From: Chthonobacter rhizosphaerae
GTDB lineage: Bacteria > Pseudomonadota > Alphaproteobacteria > Rhizobiales > Pleomorphomonadaceae
DNA length: 64,000 nt
Direction of reading: 5' to 3'
Assembly: GCF_013839525.1 (NCBI RefSeq)
Contig: NZ_JACDIS010000008.1
Location: 167,762 to 231,761 of the forward strand
Numbering within the stretch: position 1 is the stretch's first letter; each line of letters starts with the position of its first letter. The notes under the pieces were generated by a model. It saw only the letters and a program-made list of their open reading frames with translations. It was not told the origin of the DNA and searched no databases. Below are positions 9,600-17,712 of the stretch, in pieces. The translations under genes were made by a program, and so were the position numbers.

Positions 9600-9922
9600 C
9601 CGCCCGGACCCCGCCACAAAGAATCCGCCGTTTTGGCAAACGTCGGGCGGTGCCCGCGACGAATTTTCGTGAGCCGCCCGATTCGCTGTGGACAACCTGA
9701 AAATCTGTTACGAATCAGTTCATCACAGTGTCGTGAGACGGACCCGGCAGGGGAACCGATCCATCGTTTGCAGAAACTGCCTAGAGCCCATGCCTGATTC
9801 TTGCCGTTTTTGGCCGGCCTTTGCGTAAGCACGGTCCGGCGTTTCGAGGTCGAGACGCCCCCGTTCGGAGGTCAACGGTCACCGCGCGCGGCAACGCGGT
9901 CTGGGTTGGAAAGGCTTCAGGC
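9600..9922. other. Intergenic region between gpt and the RlpA-like gene
   Basis: About 320 bases without a convincing gene. It has a run of lower GC near 9650-9720 containing 'TGTGGACAA', which resembles a single DnaA box by chance, and a small palindrome 'CGAATTTTCG'. It presumably holds the promoter for the following RlpA-like gene. I see no RNA gene or clear terminator. Confidence 0.4.
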
Positions 9923-10321
9923 ATGACAACAATGACCGGCGCCGCGGGCGCCATCTTCGCGGCCGTCCTGACGGTCGCGTCCGTCGTCGGTGCGCCGGCG
10001 CTCGCGAAGACCCAGTGCGGCAAGGCGTCGTGGTACGCCATGCACAGCCGGACGGCGAGCGGGGAACGCGCCAATCCTGCAGCCATGGTGGCGGCGCACC
10101 GGTCGCTGCCCTTCGGCACGTTGGTGAAGGTGGAGAACCTGAACAACGGCAAGTCCGTCGTCGTCCGGATCAACGATCGCGGCCCGTTCATCCGAGGGCG
10201 AGTGATCGACCTTTCCAAGGGAGCCGCCCAGAAGCTCGGCTTCGTCAGCCGGGGCGTCGCCTCCGTCCGGGTGAGCGTGATGAACGCGAAGGGAACCACC
10301 GCCGCTGCGGTCTGCGGCTGA
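9923..10321 (+). CDS. RlpA-like double-psi beta-barrel (septal lytic transglycosylase-like) protein
   Basis: A 132-residue secreted protein. The start at ATG 9923 gives a signal peptide ending 'APALA'. The mature part is a double-psi beta-barrel of the RlpA type: '[16 protein letters not shown]', '[17 protein letters not shown]', '[20 protein letters not shown]'. The acidic residues of the catalytic region are present in 'RINDRGPF' and 'RVIDLS'. RlpA cuts denuded glycan strands at the septum in Pseudomonas; many short alphaproteobacterial homologues lack a SPOR domain, as here. The upstream open frame to 9821 is discarded because it would hide the signal peptide. Confidence 0.87.
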   Translation: MTTMTGAAGAIFAAVLTVASVVGAPALAKTQCGKASWYAMHSRTASGERANPAAMVAAHRSLPFGTLVKVENLNNGKSVVVRINDRGPFIRGRVIDLSKGAAQKLGFVSRGVASVRVSVMNAKGTTAAAVCG

Positions 10322-10434
10322 ACCGCGGCGCGCGCCGCCTCCGCCCCGCAGCGTTCGGAAGGCAGGACCGCCGGGGTCTTGACCGGCCCGGCGGTCACCC
10401 GTAACCGTTGCGGACCGTGGCTGTGGGGCCGCAT

Positions 10435-10519
10435 GCGGACGTGGCGAAACTGGTAGACGCACGAGACTTAAAATCTTGCGCCGCAAGGCTTACGGGTTCG
10501 AGTCCCGTCGTCCGCACCA
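10435..10519 (+). tRNA. tRNA-Leu (anticodon UAA)
   Basis: A complete class II tRNA. The acceptor stem pairs GCGGACG (10435-10441) with CGTCCGC (10509-10515), then A and an encoded CCA. The anticodon arm is CGAGA / TCTTG around the loop CTTAAAA, giving anticodon TAA. A long variable arm (GCGCCGCAAGGC region) precedes the T arm, which contains GGTTCGAGTCC. All arms fit tRNA-Leu. It lies between the RlpA-like gene and a small peptide gene on the opposite strand. Confidence 0.96.
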
Positions 10520-10632
10520 ATCCGAAGTATATGGGATCTGAGCCGGGCCGTTCGGCGGTTCGCGCGACCACCTGCGGCCGTCTCTCGCCCCGGGCCGGCT
10601 GCCGGCGCGTCCTCCGCCGGCGCTTCGGTCGA

Positions 10633-10707
10633 TTATCGAAGCCCGAGGAAGGACAGGATGGCAATGACGATGACGATCAGTCCGACGATGTAGATAATGC
10701 GGTTCAT
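10633..10707 (-). CDS. 24-residue hydrophobic single-span membrane peptide
   Basis: A very short gene encoding a peptide that starts MNRIIYIVGL, continues with an all-aliphatic segment and ends LSFLGLR before TAA. It has a strong ribosome site (GAGGAGAACC) about 6 bases before the ATG. Almost the whole peptide is one predicted transmembrane helix flanked by Arg residues. Very similar tiny peptides are annotated as hypothetical in many Hyphomicrobiales (from memory, not checked). An EcfG-like promoter lies just upstream at 10736-10760. Function unknown; a role in membrane stress is only an inference. Confidence 0.75.
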   Translation of the reverse strand: MNRIIYIVGLIVIVIAILSFLGLR

Positions 10708-10735
10708 CGAGGTTCTCCTCTGGTGACCCTCCATG

Positions 10736-10760
10736 AACGTGGGTTCTCGGAATTCGTTCA
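10736..10760 (-). promoter_or_regulatory. EcfG-like (general stress sigma factor) promoter
   Basis: Read on the minus strand, TGAAC (10760-10756) is followed after 16 bases by CGTT (10739-10736). The alphaproteobacterial general stress sigma factor EcfG prefers GGAAC, 16-17 bases, CGTT, so this has one mismatch. The -10 end is 28 bases before the ATG of the 24-residue peptide gene, a sensible distance. The call rests on pattern only. Confidence 0.45.
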
Positions 10761-10885
10761 GGCAGGCCGACGCGAAGGCCTTGCCTTGTCCGCACGCGAG
10801 GCCCCGGCGGGCGATCGGTCGCTTGGACTTGCCGGGCGGGCGGTGTCATCCTAGGTGGACCAAGAACAAGCACCGGGAGGACTCC

Positions 10886-11245
10886 ATGCCCATTCATCGC
10901 GTCGCCGCCTCGGCCTTCGTCGCCGGGATCGTGGCGGCTTCCGCCGCAGCGGCCCAGCAGCCCACCGTTTCCAACGACTTCCCCACCGTCGCCCGGGCCG
11001 ACTACGTCTACGGCTGCATGAAAGCCAACGGCGAGACACAGGAGTCGCTGCAGCGCTGCTCCTGCTCCATCGACGTGATCGCCACCATCATCGACTACCA
11101 GCGCTACGAGGCGGCTTCGACCTTCCTGTCGCTCGGCCTCCAGACCGGCGAGAAGGGCGTGCTGTTCCGCACCAGTGCGCAGTCGAAGGACGCGATCGGC
11201 GACCTCCGGCGTGCCCAGGCGGAAGCGGAGATGCGCTGCTTCTGA
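10886..11245 (+). CDS. Secreted hypothetical protein with conserved cysteines
   Basis: A 119-residue protein with a signal peptide (MPIHRVAASAFVAG... cut after about 'AAAA|QQ'). The start at 10886 has a ribosome site GGGAGGA; the longer frame to 10733 is rejected. The mature part has cysteines in 'YGCMKANG', 'RCSCSID' and near the C-terminus 'MRCF', suggesting disulfides or a bound cofactor, and is otherwise helical. I do not recognise a named domain. It ends at a shared terminator facing the SoxYZ-like carrier gene, so it sits at the edge of the methanol dehydrogenase region and may belong to it, but nothing in its sequence proves this. Confidence 0.7.
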   Translation: MPIHRVAASAFVAGIVAASAAAAQQPTVSNDFPTVARADYVYGCMKANGETQESLQRCSCSIDVIATIIDYQRYEAASTFLSLGLQTGEKGVLFRTSAQSKDAIGDLRRAQAEAEMRCF

Positions 11246-11345
11246 GGAACAATGCGGGCGACGGCCGACCGCGGTTCCGACGGCCTGGTTCGGCCCGCCG
11301 CGGTCCGGCCCCCTCACGCCCCGGGAAGAGTTGGCGCCTGACACG

Positions 11346-11380
11346 AAAAAAGCTCCGGACCAATGGCCCGGAGCTTTTTT
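11346..11380. terminator. Bidirectional intrinsic terminator
   Basis: A perfect stem AAAAAGCTCCGG / CCGGAGCTTTTT with the loop ACCAATGGC lies between two convergent genes. It has an A-run on the left and a T-run on the right, so it can end transcription from both the secreted hypothetical gene (plus) and the SoxYZ-like carrier gene (minus). Confidence 0.9.
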
Positions 11381-11425
11381 CATGCCTCCCGCCGCGTATC
11401 GCTGACGGGCGGGACAGCCGACCTG

Positions 11426-12268
11426 TCAGGTGCCGCCGTTCTCCAGCGGGAAGCTGCCCTGAAACACCTTGCCTTCCGTGTCGACCGCGTGGACCGAGAT
11501 CGGTCCGGCCCCGGTGGAGACATAGGAGAAGCGGATGTTCGGGTCCTCCGACAGGGAGATGCCGCCGGTCACCTTCATGATCAGCGCGTCGCCTTCCTTG
11601 ATGGAGAGGTCGCTGATGAACCAGGCCGGGATGTAGTGCCGGGTGACCTGATCCATCTGCAGACCGGAATACTGAGGATGGCGGATCATGACCTGGGCCT
11701 CGCGGCGCTCGCTGCCGGCGGTCGCGGTGCCGCCGAACTGCTTCACCTTCATCTGCCCGAGATTGGCGAGCGCCATCTGCGGGTCCTTGCCCGCCGGGGC
11801 GGAACAGCCGCCCGACGCCTTGACGAAGGATTCCACCATATAGAGGGCGCCGTCGCTGGCCTCGGCGACCGCGTGGACCTTGGTGTAGCTGTTCACGCGC
11901 ACCCGGGTCTCGATCGTGTCCACCCGGGCGGTGTCGCCCAGTTCGAACACGGCGGCGACCGGCGCGGGGTTCTGGTCGATCACGAGGGTGATCTTGCGGA
12001 TGCTGCGGGTGTCGCCCGGGGGGAGGGCGGCCTTCAAGGTCATCGGCACGATGGCGGCGTCCTCGGCCCGGTAGGGCGCCTCGAGGCTCACGATCCCGGT
12101 GCCGTCGAGAATGGGCCGGTCGTCGAAGACGTCGGTGACGAGGCCCGCCCAGGTCTCGTCCACGGCAGCCGTCGGCGCCATGGTCTCGGCGAAGGCCGCG
12201 CCGCTCGCAAGGCCGATCCCCACCAGGGCGGCGGCGACGGCTGACGTGAAGGTGGACAATTCGATCAT
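11426..12268 (-). CDS. Quinoprotein dehydrogenase-associated SoxYZ-like carrier
   Basis: A 280-residue secreted protein in which a SoxY-like part is fused to a SoxZ-like part. The signal peptide ends 'AAFAE'. The swinging-arm-like cysteine is in 'ASGGCSAP' (about residue 155), at the end of the SoxY half; the C-terminal half ('MIRHPQYSGLQMD' and onward) is SoxZ-like. In sulfur oxidation SoxY carries the substrate on such a Cys; the fused form is typical of PQQ-dehydrogenase gene clusters, where it is thought to take part in a periplasmic relay. The start at 12268 has a ribosome site GGGAGGA. It follows the zinc metallohydrolase gene by about 80 bases. Confidence 0.88.
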   Translation of the reverse strand: MIELSTFTSAVAAALVGIGLASGAAFAETMAPTAAVDETWAGLVTDVFDDRPILDGTGIVSLEAPYRAEDAAIVPMTLKAALPPGDTRSIRKITLVIDQNPAPVAAVFELGDTARVDTIETRVRVNSYTKVHAVAEASDGALYMVESFVKASGGCSAPAGKDPQMALANLGQMKVKQFGGTATAGSERREAQVMIRHPQYSGLQMDQVTRHYIPAWFISDLSIKEGDALIMKVTGGISLSEDPNIRFSYVSTGAGPISVHAVDTEGKVFQGSFPLENGGT

Positions 12269-12347
12269 TGCATCCTCCCAGGAAGAGCGCCTTGCTGGTC
12301 TTTTCGACAACATGGACCTTGTCGCGCGGTTTCGCCAGTGGATCCCG

Positions 12348-13310
12348 TCATTCCCATTCCAATTCCGCGTAGGCGGCGGTGGCGTTGCGACGGTTGAACT
12401 GGTCGAACAGCAGCCAGGCTCCCGCTTCCGACTGGCCGGCCGTGGTGACCGCCCGGCTGATGGGCACGCCGGAGTCGATCGCGGCCTTGAGGTCCTCCGC
12501 CAGCACGTCGAAGTAGCGTCGCTGCGGCTCCAGCGCGGCGGGCCAGGGCGCCGACACGGGTCCGTGGCCAGGAACCACCCGGACGGCCGGAATGGCGGCG
12601 AGCTCCCGCAGCGCGCGCTGCCATCCGCGCAGCGATCCGTCCAGGGAGGGCAGGTGCTCCAGGAACACGAGGTCGCCGGCGAACAAGGTGCCGCTCGCCG
12701 GATCGAACACCGTCAGGTCGTTGTCGGTGTGGGCCACGGGCCAGGCGTTCAGAATCAGCGTGCGGCCGCCGAGGTCGATCTCCATCCGATCCGAGACCGG
12801 AACGGTGGGCGGCACGGGCGCGACGCCGTCCAGAAGGGCGCCCATCTCAGCCCGGTTGGCCGTGAGGTAATGGCTGAAACGAGCCTCCATCGCCTCCTTT
12901 AGTCGAACATGGCCGACGAACGCGACATTCCGTCTCAGGAATGCTGCATTGCCGAAGAGGTGATCCGGATGGACGTGCGTGTTGATCACGTAACGCACCG
13001 GAAGGTCTGTCTTGGCAGCGACCGCCGCCAGAAGAGCTTCGCCCTCGCGCACCGACCCCCCGGTATCGATGACGGCCACCGCCTCGTTTCCGACAACGAA
13101 TCCGACATTTGCGATCGCGCCGCCATTGCCGGCGGTCATCAACGCCGTCACACCCCGATGGACGAACACGCCCGGCGCCACCTCCTCCACATGCAACGGG
13201 TATGTATTCGAGGCTGCACGAGAAGGAGAGAAACTGTTCAACAATATGAAAAATACACAAAGGATCTGCGAAACCGCCCGGAAACGACTGGTAATTCGGA
13301 AATTGTGCAC
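12348..13310 (-). CDS. Quinoprotein relay system zinc metallohydrolase (MBL fold)
   Basis: About 320 residues, periplasmic. The metallo-beta-lactamase motif is 'NTHVHPDHLFGN'; the later zinc ligands fall in 'VAHTDND', 'FAGDLVF' and 'VPGHGPVS'. The family (SoxH-related quinoprotein relay hydrolase, probably type 2) accompanies the SoxYZ-like carrier and PQQ alcohol dehydrogenases. The start is uncertain: a GTG at 13310 gives a charged stretch then the hydrophobic segment 'ILCVFFILLNSF' and a cleavage site near 'SRAAS'. The open frame to 13643 would run through the xoxF upstream region and is rejected. The gene is divergent from xoxF, so both promoters are in the same 440-base gap. Confidence 0.82.
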   Translation of the reverse strand: MHNFRITSRFRAVSQILCVFFILLNSFSPSRAASNTYPLHVEEVAPGVFVHRGVTALMTAGNGGAIANVGFVVGNEAVAVIDTGGSVREGEALLAAVAAKTDLPVRYVINTHVHPDHLFGNAAFLRRNVAFVGHVRLKEAMEARFSHYLTANRAEMGALLDGVAPVPPTVPVSDRMEIDLGGRTLILNAWPVAHTDNDLTVFDPASGTLFAGDLVFLEHLPSLDGSLRGWQRALRELAAIPAVRVVPGHGPVSAPWPAALEPQRRYFDVLAEDLKAAIDSGVPISRAVTTAGQSEAGAWLLFDQFNRRNATAAYAELEWE

Positions 13311-13752
13311 TGCAACCCGAGCTGGATTAGAATAATAGGGTGACTCTTTTGTTTCATAGGTTCCGTCTATGGAGAACGCGCGGGCCGGTTCGCGCAAGTA
13401 CCTGATTATTCGCGCTGTTTGCCTCGTGAGGTTCCATTTCGACATCGGAATTAAATCCATTAAGGTGAGGGACCTGCGGCATCGACGACCGAAGAGCTCG
13501 ATAGTATCCAACTTGCGGGGGGGCAGAAAGCTGAGTAAGGTCCTCGGAGTCGCCGGTCGAGCAGGTGACGGTGTTGGAGGGAACCCCGTCATCATCGAAG
13601 GTCGTCGGATCGGGAGAGGGAACCGGTCCGTCGGGCGTGACACACGGTCGGTGGCTTACCCAAAAGGATTGGCCGAACTTCAGGTCTTGAGGGCCTGCGG
13701 TCCGGGCCAACTCATAAGAGCACTCATAAAGTGTGGTCTAGGGAGAACACTA
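13311..13752. promoter_or_regulatory. Divergent control region between metallohydrolase gene and xoxF
   Basis: About 440 bases, lower in GC than the genes on either side. The last part has a direct repeat of ACTCATAA (13710-13717 and 13722-13729, 12 bases apart) just before the xoxF ribosome site AGGGAGA (13740-13746). An open plus frame running into xoxF from 13369 is not treated as coding since xoxF has its own signal peptide at 13753. I do not see a pattern I can name as a sigma-70 promoter with confidence. Confidence 0.6.
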
Positions 13753-15561
13753 ATGAGAAAAGTGCTTTCTACGGCTTGCATGACCGCGGTCGTGGCCCTG
13801 TTCGCCGGCAATGCCATGGCGAACGACGAACTGGCCAGCATGATGAAGGACCCGAAGCTGTGGGTCGCTCAGGCCGGTGACTTCGCCAACACCCGTTGGT
13901 CGGAACTCAACCAGATCAACAAGGACAACGTGAAGAACCTCCAGGTCGCCTGGACGTTCTCGACCGGCGTTCTGCGCGGCCATGAGGGTGGCCCGCTGAT
14001 CATCGGCGACGTGATGTACGTTCACACGCCCTTCCCGAACATCGTCTATGCGCTCGACCTGAACGACAACGGCTCCATCATCTGGAAGTACGAGCCGAAG
14101 CAGGACCCGAACGTCATTCCGGTGATGTGCTGCGACACGGTGAACCGCGGCGTGGCCTACGGTGACGGCAAGATCATCCTGCATCAGGCCGACACGACCG
14201 TCGTGGCGCTCGACGCCAAGACCGGCCAGGTCGCCTGGTCCGTGAAGAACGGTGACCCGTCCATCGGCGAGACCGGCACTGCCGCTCCGCACGTGTTCGG
14301 CGACAAGGTCTTCATCGGCATCTCCGGTGGCGAGTTCGGCGTGCGCGGTTCGCTCACGGCCTACAACCTGAAGGACGGCTCGCTCGCCTGGCGCGGCTAC
14401 TCCATGGGCCCGGACAGCGACACGCTGATGGACCCGGAGCAGACCACCCACCTCGGCAAGCCGGTCGGCAAGGACTCCGGCATCGCCACCTGGGAAGGCG
14501 ATCAGTGGAAGATCGGCGGCGGCACCACCTGGGGCTGGTTCTCGTACGATCCCGAGCTGAACCTCGTCTATTACGGCACCGGTAACCCGTCGACCTGGAA
14601 CCCGGCTCAGCGCCCGGGCGACAATCGCTGGTCGATGACCATCTTCGCCCGTGACCTGAACACCGGCATGGCGAAGTGGGTCTACCAGATGACCCCGCAC
14701 GACGAGTGGGACTTCGACGGCGTGAACGAGATGATCCTCACGGATCAGGAAGTGAACGGCGAGATGCGCAAGCTTCTCACCCACTTCGACCGTAACGGTC
14801 TCGCCTACACGATGGACCGCGTCAGCGGCGAACTGCTCGTCGCCGAGAAGTACGACCCGGTCGTGAACTGGACCACCGGCGTCGACATGGACAAGAACAG
14901 CCCGACCTACGGTCGCCCGGCTGTGGTTGCCCAGTACTCGACCCACCAGAACGGCGAAGACGTGAACACCACCGGCGTCTGCCCGGCGGCTCTCGGCACC
15001 AAGGACCAGCAGCCTGCGGCCTACTCGCCGAAGACCAAGCTGTTCTACGTCCCGACCAACCACGTCTGCATGGACTACGAGCCGTTCCGCGTGTCCTACA
15101 CCGCGGGCCAGCCCTACGTCGGTGCCACCCTGTCGATGTACCCCGCGCCGAACAGCCATGGCGGCATGGGTAACTTCATCGCCTGGGACGGCGTGAACGG
15201 CAAGATCGTCTGGTCGATCCCCGAGCAGTTCTCGGTGTGGTCGGGCGCTCTGGCCACCGCCGGCGACGTCGTGTTCTACGGCACGCTCGAAGGCTTCCTG
15301 AAGGCGGTGGACGCCGCTGACGGCAAGGAACTGTACAAGTTCAAGACCCCGTCGGGCATCATCGGCAACGTGACGACCTACGAGCATGGTGGCAAGCAGT
15401 ACATCGCCATCCTGTCGGGCATCGGTGGCTGGGCCGGCATCGGCCTCGCGGCTGGCCTGACCGACCCGAACGCCGGTCTCGGCGCGGTGGGCGGCTATGC
15501 TGCTCTGTCGAAGTACACGGCTCTCGGCGGCCAGCTGACCGTCTTCAGCCTGCCGAACTGA
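13753..15561 (+). CDS. xoxF: Lanthanide-dependent methanol dehydrogenase XoxF
   Basis: A 602-residue periplasmic PQQ dehydrogenase oxidising methanol. The signal peptide ends 'AMA|ND'. Eight-blade propeller W-motifs are visible ('[12 protein letters not shown]', '[13 protein letters not shown]'). The adjacent Cys pair that stacks over PQQ is C126-C127. The catalytic Asp is D320 in 'DEWDFDG', and D322 two residues on is the extra Asp that marks lanthanide-binding XoxF; MxaF has Ala there. Metal ligands Glu ('SGGEFG', 194) and Asn ('GTGNPS', 278) are present. The start has ribosome site AGGGAGA. xoxG and xoxJ follow. The likeness is closest to the XoxF5 type of Alphaproteobacteria (from memory). 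Confidence 0.97.
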   Translation: MRKVLSTACMTAVVALFAGNAMANDELASMMKDPKLWVAQAGDFANTRWSELNQINKDNVKNLQVAWTFSTGVLRGHEGGPLIIGDVMYVHTPFPNIVYALDLNDNGSIIWKYEPKQDPNVIPVMCCDTVNRGVAYGDGKIILHQADTTVVALDAKTGQVAWSVKNGDPSIGETGTAAPHVFGDKVFIGISGGEFGVRGSLTAYNLKDGSLAWRGYSMGPDSDTLMDPEQTTHLGKPVGKDSGIATWEGDQWKIGGGTTWGWFSYDPELNLVYYGTGNPSTWNPAQRPGDNRWSMTIFARDLNTGMAKWVYQMTPHDEWDFDGVNEMILTDQEVNGEMRKLLTHFDRNGLAYTMDRVSGELLVAEKYDPVVNWTTGVDMDKNSPTYGRPAVVAQYSTHQNGEDVNTTGVCPAALGTKDQQPAAYSPKTKLFYVPTNHVCMDYEPFRVSYTAGQPYVGATLSMYPAPNSHGGMGNFIAWDGVNGKIVWSIPEQFSVWSGALATAGDVVFYGTLEGFLKAVDAADGKELYKFKTPSGIIGNVTTYEHGGKQYIAILSGIGGWAGIGLAAGLTDPNAGLGAVGGYAALSKYTALGGQLTVFSLPN

Positions 15562-15581
15562 GACTGACTGACTGACAACAG

Positions 15582-15630
15582 ACGGCCCGGACCTCAAGGT
15601 TGAACCTTGTCAGGACCGGGCCGTTCTTCT
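15582..15630 (+). terminator. Stem-loop after xoxF, possible attenuator
   Basis: ACGGCCCGG (15582-15590) pairs with CCGGGCCGT (15616-15624), with an inner small stem CAAGGTT/AACCTTG, followed by the T-rich TCTTCTT. It looks like an intrinsic terminator placed between xoxF and xoxG. Since xoxG belongs to the same unit, it may lower xoxG expression relative to xoxF or stabilise the xoxF message. Confidence 0.75.
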
Positions 15631-15717
15631 TGATTACGCTCGGCCGTCGTGAAATCCGGGGAACCACGCCGACCAGCGTCTGACGAACCTCTTTGAGGGA
15701 GCCTGGAGGAGAGCTAG

Positions 15718-16224
15718 ATGTTTCTGCGCACAATCGCCTTTACCCTGATGATGACTCTGAGCGCGTCGGCTTTCGCCGCCCCGGGAGATCCGGCCGTCGC
15801 CTCGGAAGAGAACGGCAAGTTCCTCGACGCTGACGGAAACCCGACCTACAAGGTCTTCGACGACAAGTCGGTCGACTGGTACACCTGGCGCGGCTTCAAG
15901 AAGTACAACGCCAACTGCATGCAGTGTCATGGTCCGGACGGCGTGGGGTCGAGCTTCGCTCCCGACCTGACCAACTCGCTGAAGACCATCGACTACTCCA
16001 AGTTCATGGAAATCGTCTCGAGCGGTCAGCAGAATGTGTGGCATCCCGTCAACAGCATCATGCCGGCCTGGGGCAGCGACCTCAACGTGATGTGCTTTGC
16101 GGACTCGATCTACGCCTATCTGCGCGGCCGGGCGACCGGTGACGTCGGCCGGGGCGAGATCAAGCGCAACGGTCCGGTCAACGAAGCCGCCAAGGCCGAG
16201 GAAAACGCCTGCCTCGGCTTCTGA
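15718..16224 (+). CDS. xoxG: Cytochrome c XoxG, electron acceptor of XoxF
   Basis: A 168-residue periplasmic class I c-type cytochrome. Signal peptide 'MFLRTIAFTLMM' to 'SAFA|AP'. One haem motif, C67-M-Q-C-H71, and a probable distal Met in 'SIMPAWGSD'. It takes electrons from XoxF and passes them to the respiratory chain. The ribosome site GGAGGAG sits 5-6 bases before the ATG. It is 156 bases after xoxF with a stem-loop in between. Length and the long N-terminal stretch before the haem fit XoxG/MxaG proteins. Confidence 0.93.
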   Translation: MFLRTIAFTLMMTLSASAFAAPGDPAVASEENGKFLDADGNPTYKVFDDKSVDWYTWRGFKKYNANCMQCHGPDGVGSSFAPDLTNSLKTIDYSKFMEIVSSGQQNVWHPVNSIMPAWGSDLNVMCFADSIYAYLRGRATGDVGRGEIKRNGPVNEAAKAEENACLGF

Positions 16225-16778
16225 TCCGCTGAGGACGACCGCGCGCCGCGGTCCGATGACCGCGGCTGATTGGGGCGGCGCTCCGGAGGGAAGGAGCGCG
16301 GCGCCAACCGCTCGGGAAGGCATGCGCCGGAGGGATGGCGCGTCCGTCCGGCAGCGCGGTCCGCGACGGGGCTGAGGGGCAGATGACAAGGGCCGTGCCG
16401 ATCGTCGGTGCGGCCCTCTTTTTTGGGTCAGGTCGTCGGCGTCCTGGTCCGATGGCGGACGAGCCAGAGCGGTCGGTGTGACAGCGAACCAAAGGCCGGA
16501 GCGCGTTCTCGGCCGGATCGGCAGCCGCTGCCGGAGGAGACGGAACACCGCCTCCTGCCACGTCCGCGGCGCCACGGTCGGCGCTCTCGCCGGATGGGAC
16601 TTTTTCCCGATCGGGGTGGATTAAATTCCCGTAATGCGGCCTCCAGCCATTGAAGCGGCGCGCCGGTGCTGCATTGTTGGACACCGATACAACTGCGGGC
16701 GGCTCCGGCCGGAATGCCCCGCGTCCTCTGCGGAACACCAGTTCCGCCGACAAGAACAAGCCCGGAGGGAAAACATCC
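16225..16778. other. Long xoxG-xoxJ gap
   Basis: About 550 bases with no convincing gene in either strand. It contains an intrinsic terminator (16389-16424, listed separately). Downstream of that, from about 16600, base composition becomes AT-richer (GGATTAAATTCCCG near 16618), which may be where the xoxJ promoter lies. This suggests xoxJ is transcribed separately from xoxFG here. Confidence 0.5.
16389..16424 (+). terminator. Intrinsic terminator after xoxG
   Basis: AGGGCCG (16389-16395) pairs with CGGCCCT (16411-16417); the loop region itself can form CCGAtcgTCGG. A run of six T follows (16419-16424). It is a textbook rho-independent terminator for the xoxFG transcript. Confidence 0.85.
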
Positions 16779-17648
16779 ATGGGAGTTCGTATCGCGGCCA
16801 CCGCCGCCCTTCTCGGAGCCTTCATGCTCCCCGCCCTTGCGCAGAACCAGCCGCCGCTGCCCCAGGCCGATATGGAAACGTTCAGCGAGGCCGTCGAACT
16901 CGTCGATCCGGATACGCTGCGCGTCTGCTCGGATCCGGCCAGCCTGCCGTTCTCCAACGACAAGTTCGAGGGCTTCGAGAACAAGATCGCCGAACTCCTG
17001 GCACAGAAGCTCGGCAAGGGCATTTCCTATTCCTGGTTCCCGATGGCGACCGGCTTCGTCCGCAAGACGCTCGGCGAGCATCGCTGCGACGTGATCATCG
17101 GCTACGCGCAGGGTGACGAACTCGTCCAGAACACGAACGCCTACTACCGCACGTCCTATGCGCTGGTGGTGAAGCCCGGCACGGGGCTCGACGACCTGGA
17201 GACGCTGGCCGACCCGCGCCTCAAGGACAAGCGCATCGGCCTCGTGGCCGGCACGCCGCCGGGCACGAACGTGGCCGCGAACGGCCTGATGGGCCGGGTG
17301 AAGCCCTACCCGCTGATGGTGGACACCCGCTACACCCACGTGCCCGACATGATGATGAAGGACCTGCAGACTGGCGTCATCGACGTGGCCATCCTGTGGG
17401 GGCCGATCGCCGGCTATTTCGCCAAGCAGCAGGATCCGCCGCTGAAGGTGATCCCGCTCGTGAAGGAGCAGGAAGGCTCGCGCATGGTCTACCGCATCAC
17501 CATGGGCGTGCGGGCGTCCGACCAGAACTGGAAGCGCGACCTGAACCGGCTGATCCGCGAGAACCAGGGCGAGATCAACAAGATCCTGGCCGACTATGGC
17601 GTCCCGCTCCTGAACGAGAAGGACGAGGTCATCACCGTCACCCAGTGA
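16779..17648 (+). CDS. xoxJ: XoxJ, quinoprotein-associated periplasmic binding protein
   Basis: A 289-residue secreted protein with the type II periplasmic-binding fold found beside PQQ methanol dehydrogenases (MxaJ/XoxJ family). Signal peptide ends 'PALAQ'. Blocks: 'LRVCSDPASLPFSND' at the start of lobe 1, 'HRCDVIIGYAQGDE', and 'GVIDVAILWGPIAGYFA' in lobe 2. XoxJ is thought to help activate or mature XoxF; no small-molecule ligand is known. The start at 16779 has ribosome site GGAGGG; the frame upstream to 16650 is ignored. The CxxxCW gene follows after 64 bases. Confidence 0.93.
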   Translation: MGVRIAATAALLGAFMLPALAQNQPPLPQADMETFSEAVELVDPDTLRVCSDPASLPFSNDKFEGFENKIAELLAQKLGKGISYSWFPMATGFVRKTLGEHRCDVIIGYAQGDELVQNTNAYYRTSYALVVKPGTGLDDLETLADPRLKDKRIGLVAGTPPGTNVAANGLMGRVKPYPLMVDTRYTHVPDMMMKDLQTGVIDVAILWGPIAGYFAKQQDPPLKVIPLVKEQEGSRMVYRITMGVRASDQNWKRDLNRLIRENQGEINKILADYGVPLLNEKDEVITVTQ

Positions 17649-17712
17649 CGGAACGCCTTGCCGGCGGGTGCGCCCGCCGGTTCGCCCGCGTGGGGAGGGC
17701 GCCTTGCCGCCG

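Noticed and set aside
9690..9705. DnaA box / replication origin
   Set aside because: A single imperfect TGTGGACAA without clusters, and no dnaA, hemE or parAB context.
13369..13752. N-terminal extension of xoxF by 128 codons
   Set aside because: XoxF has its own ribosome site and signal peptide at 13753, and the extension has no likeness to quinoproteins.
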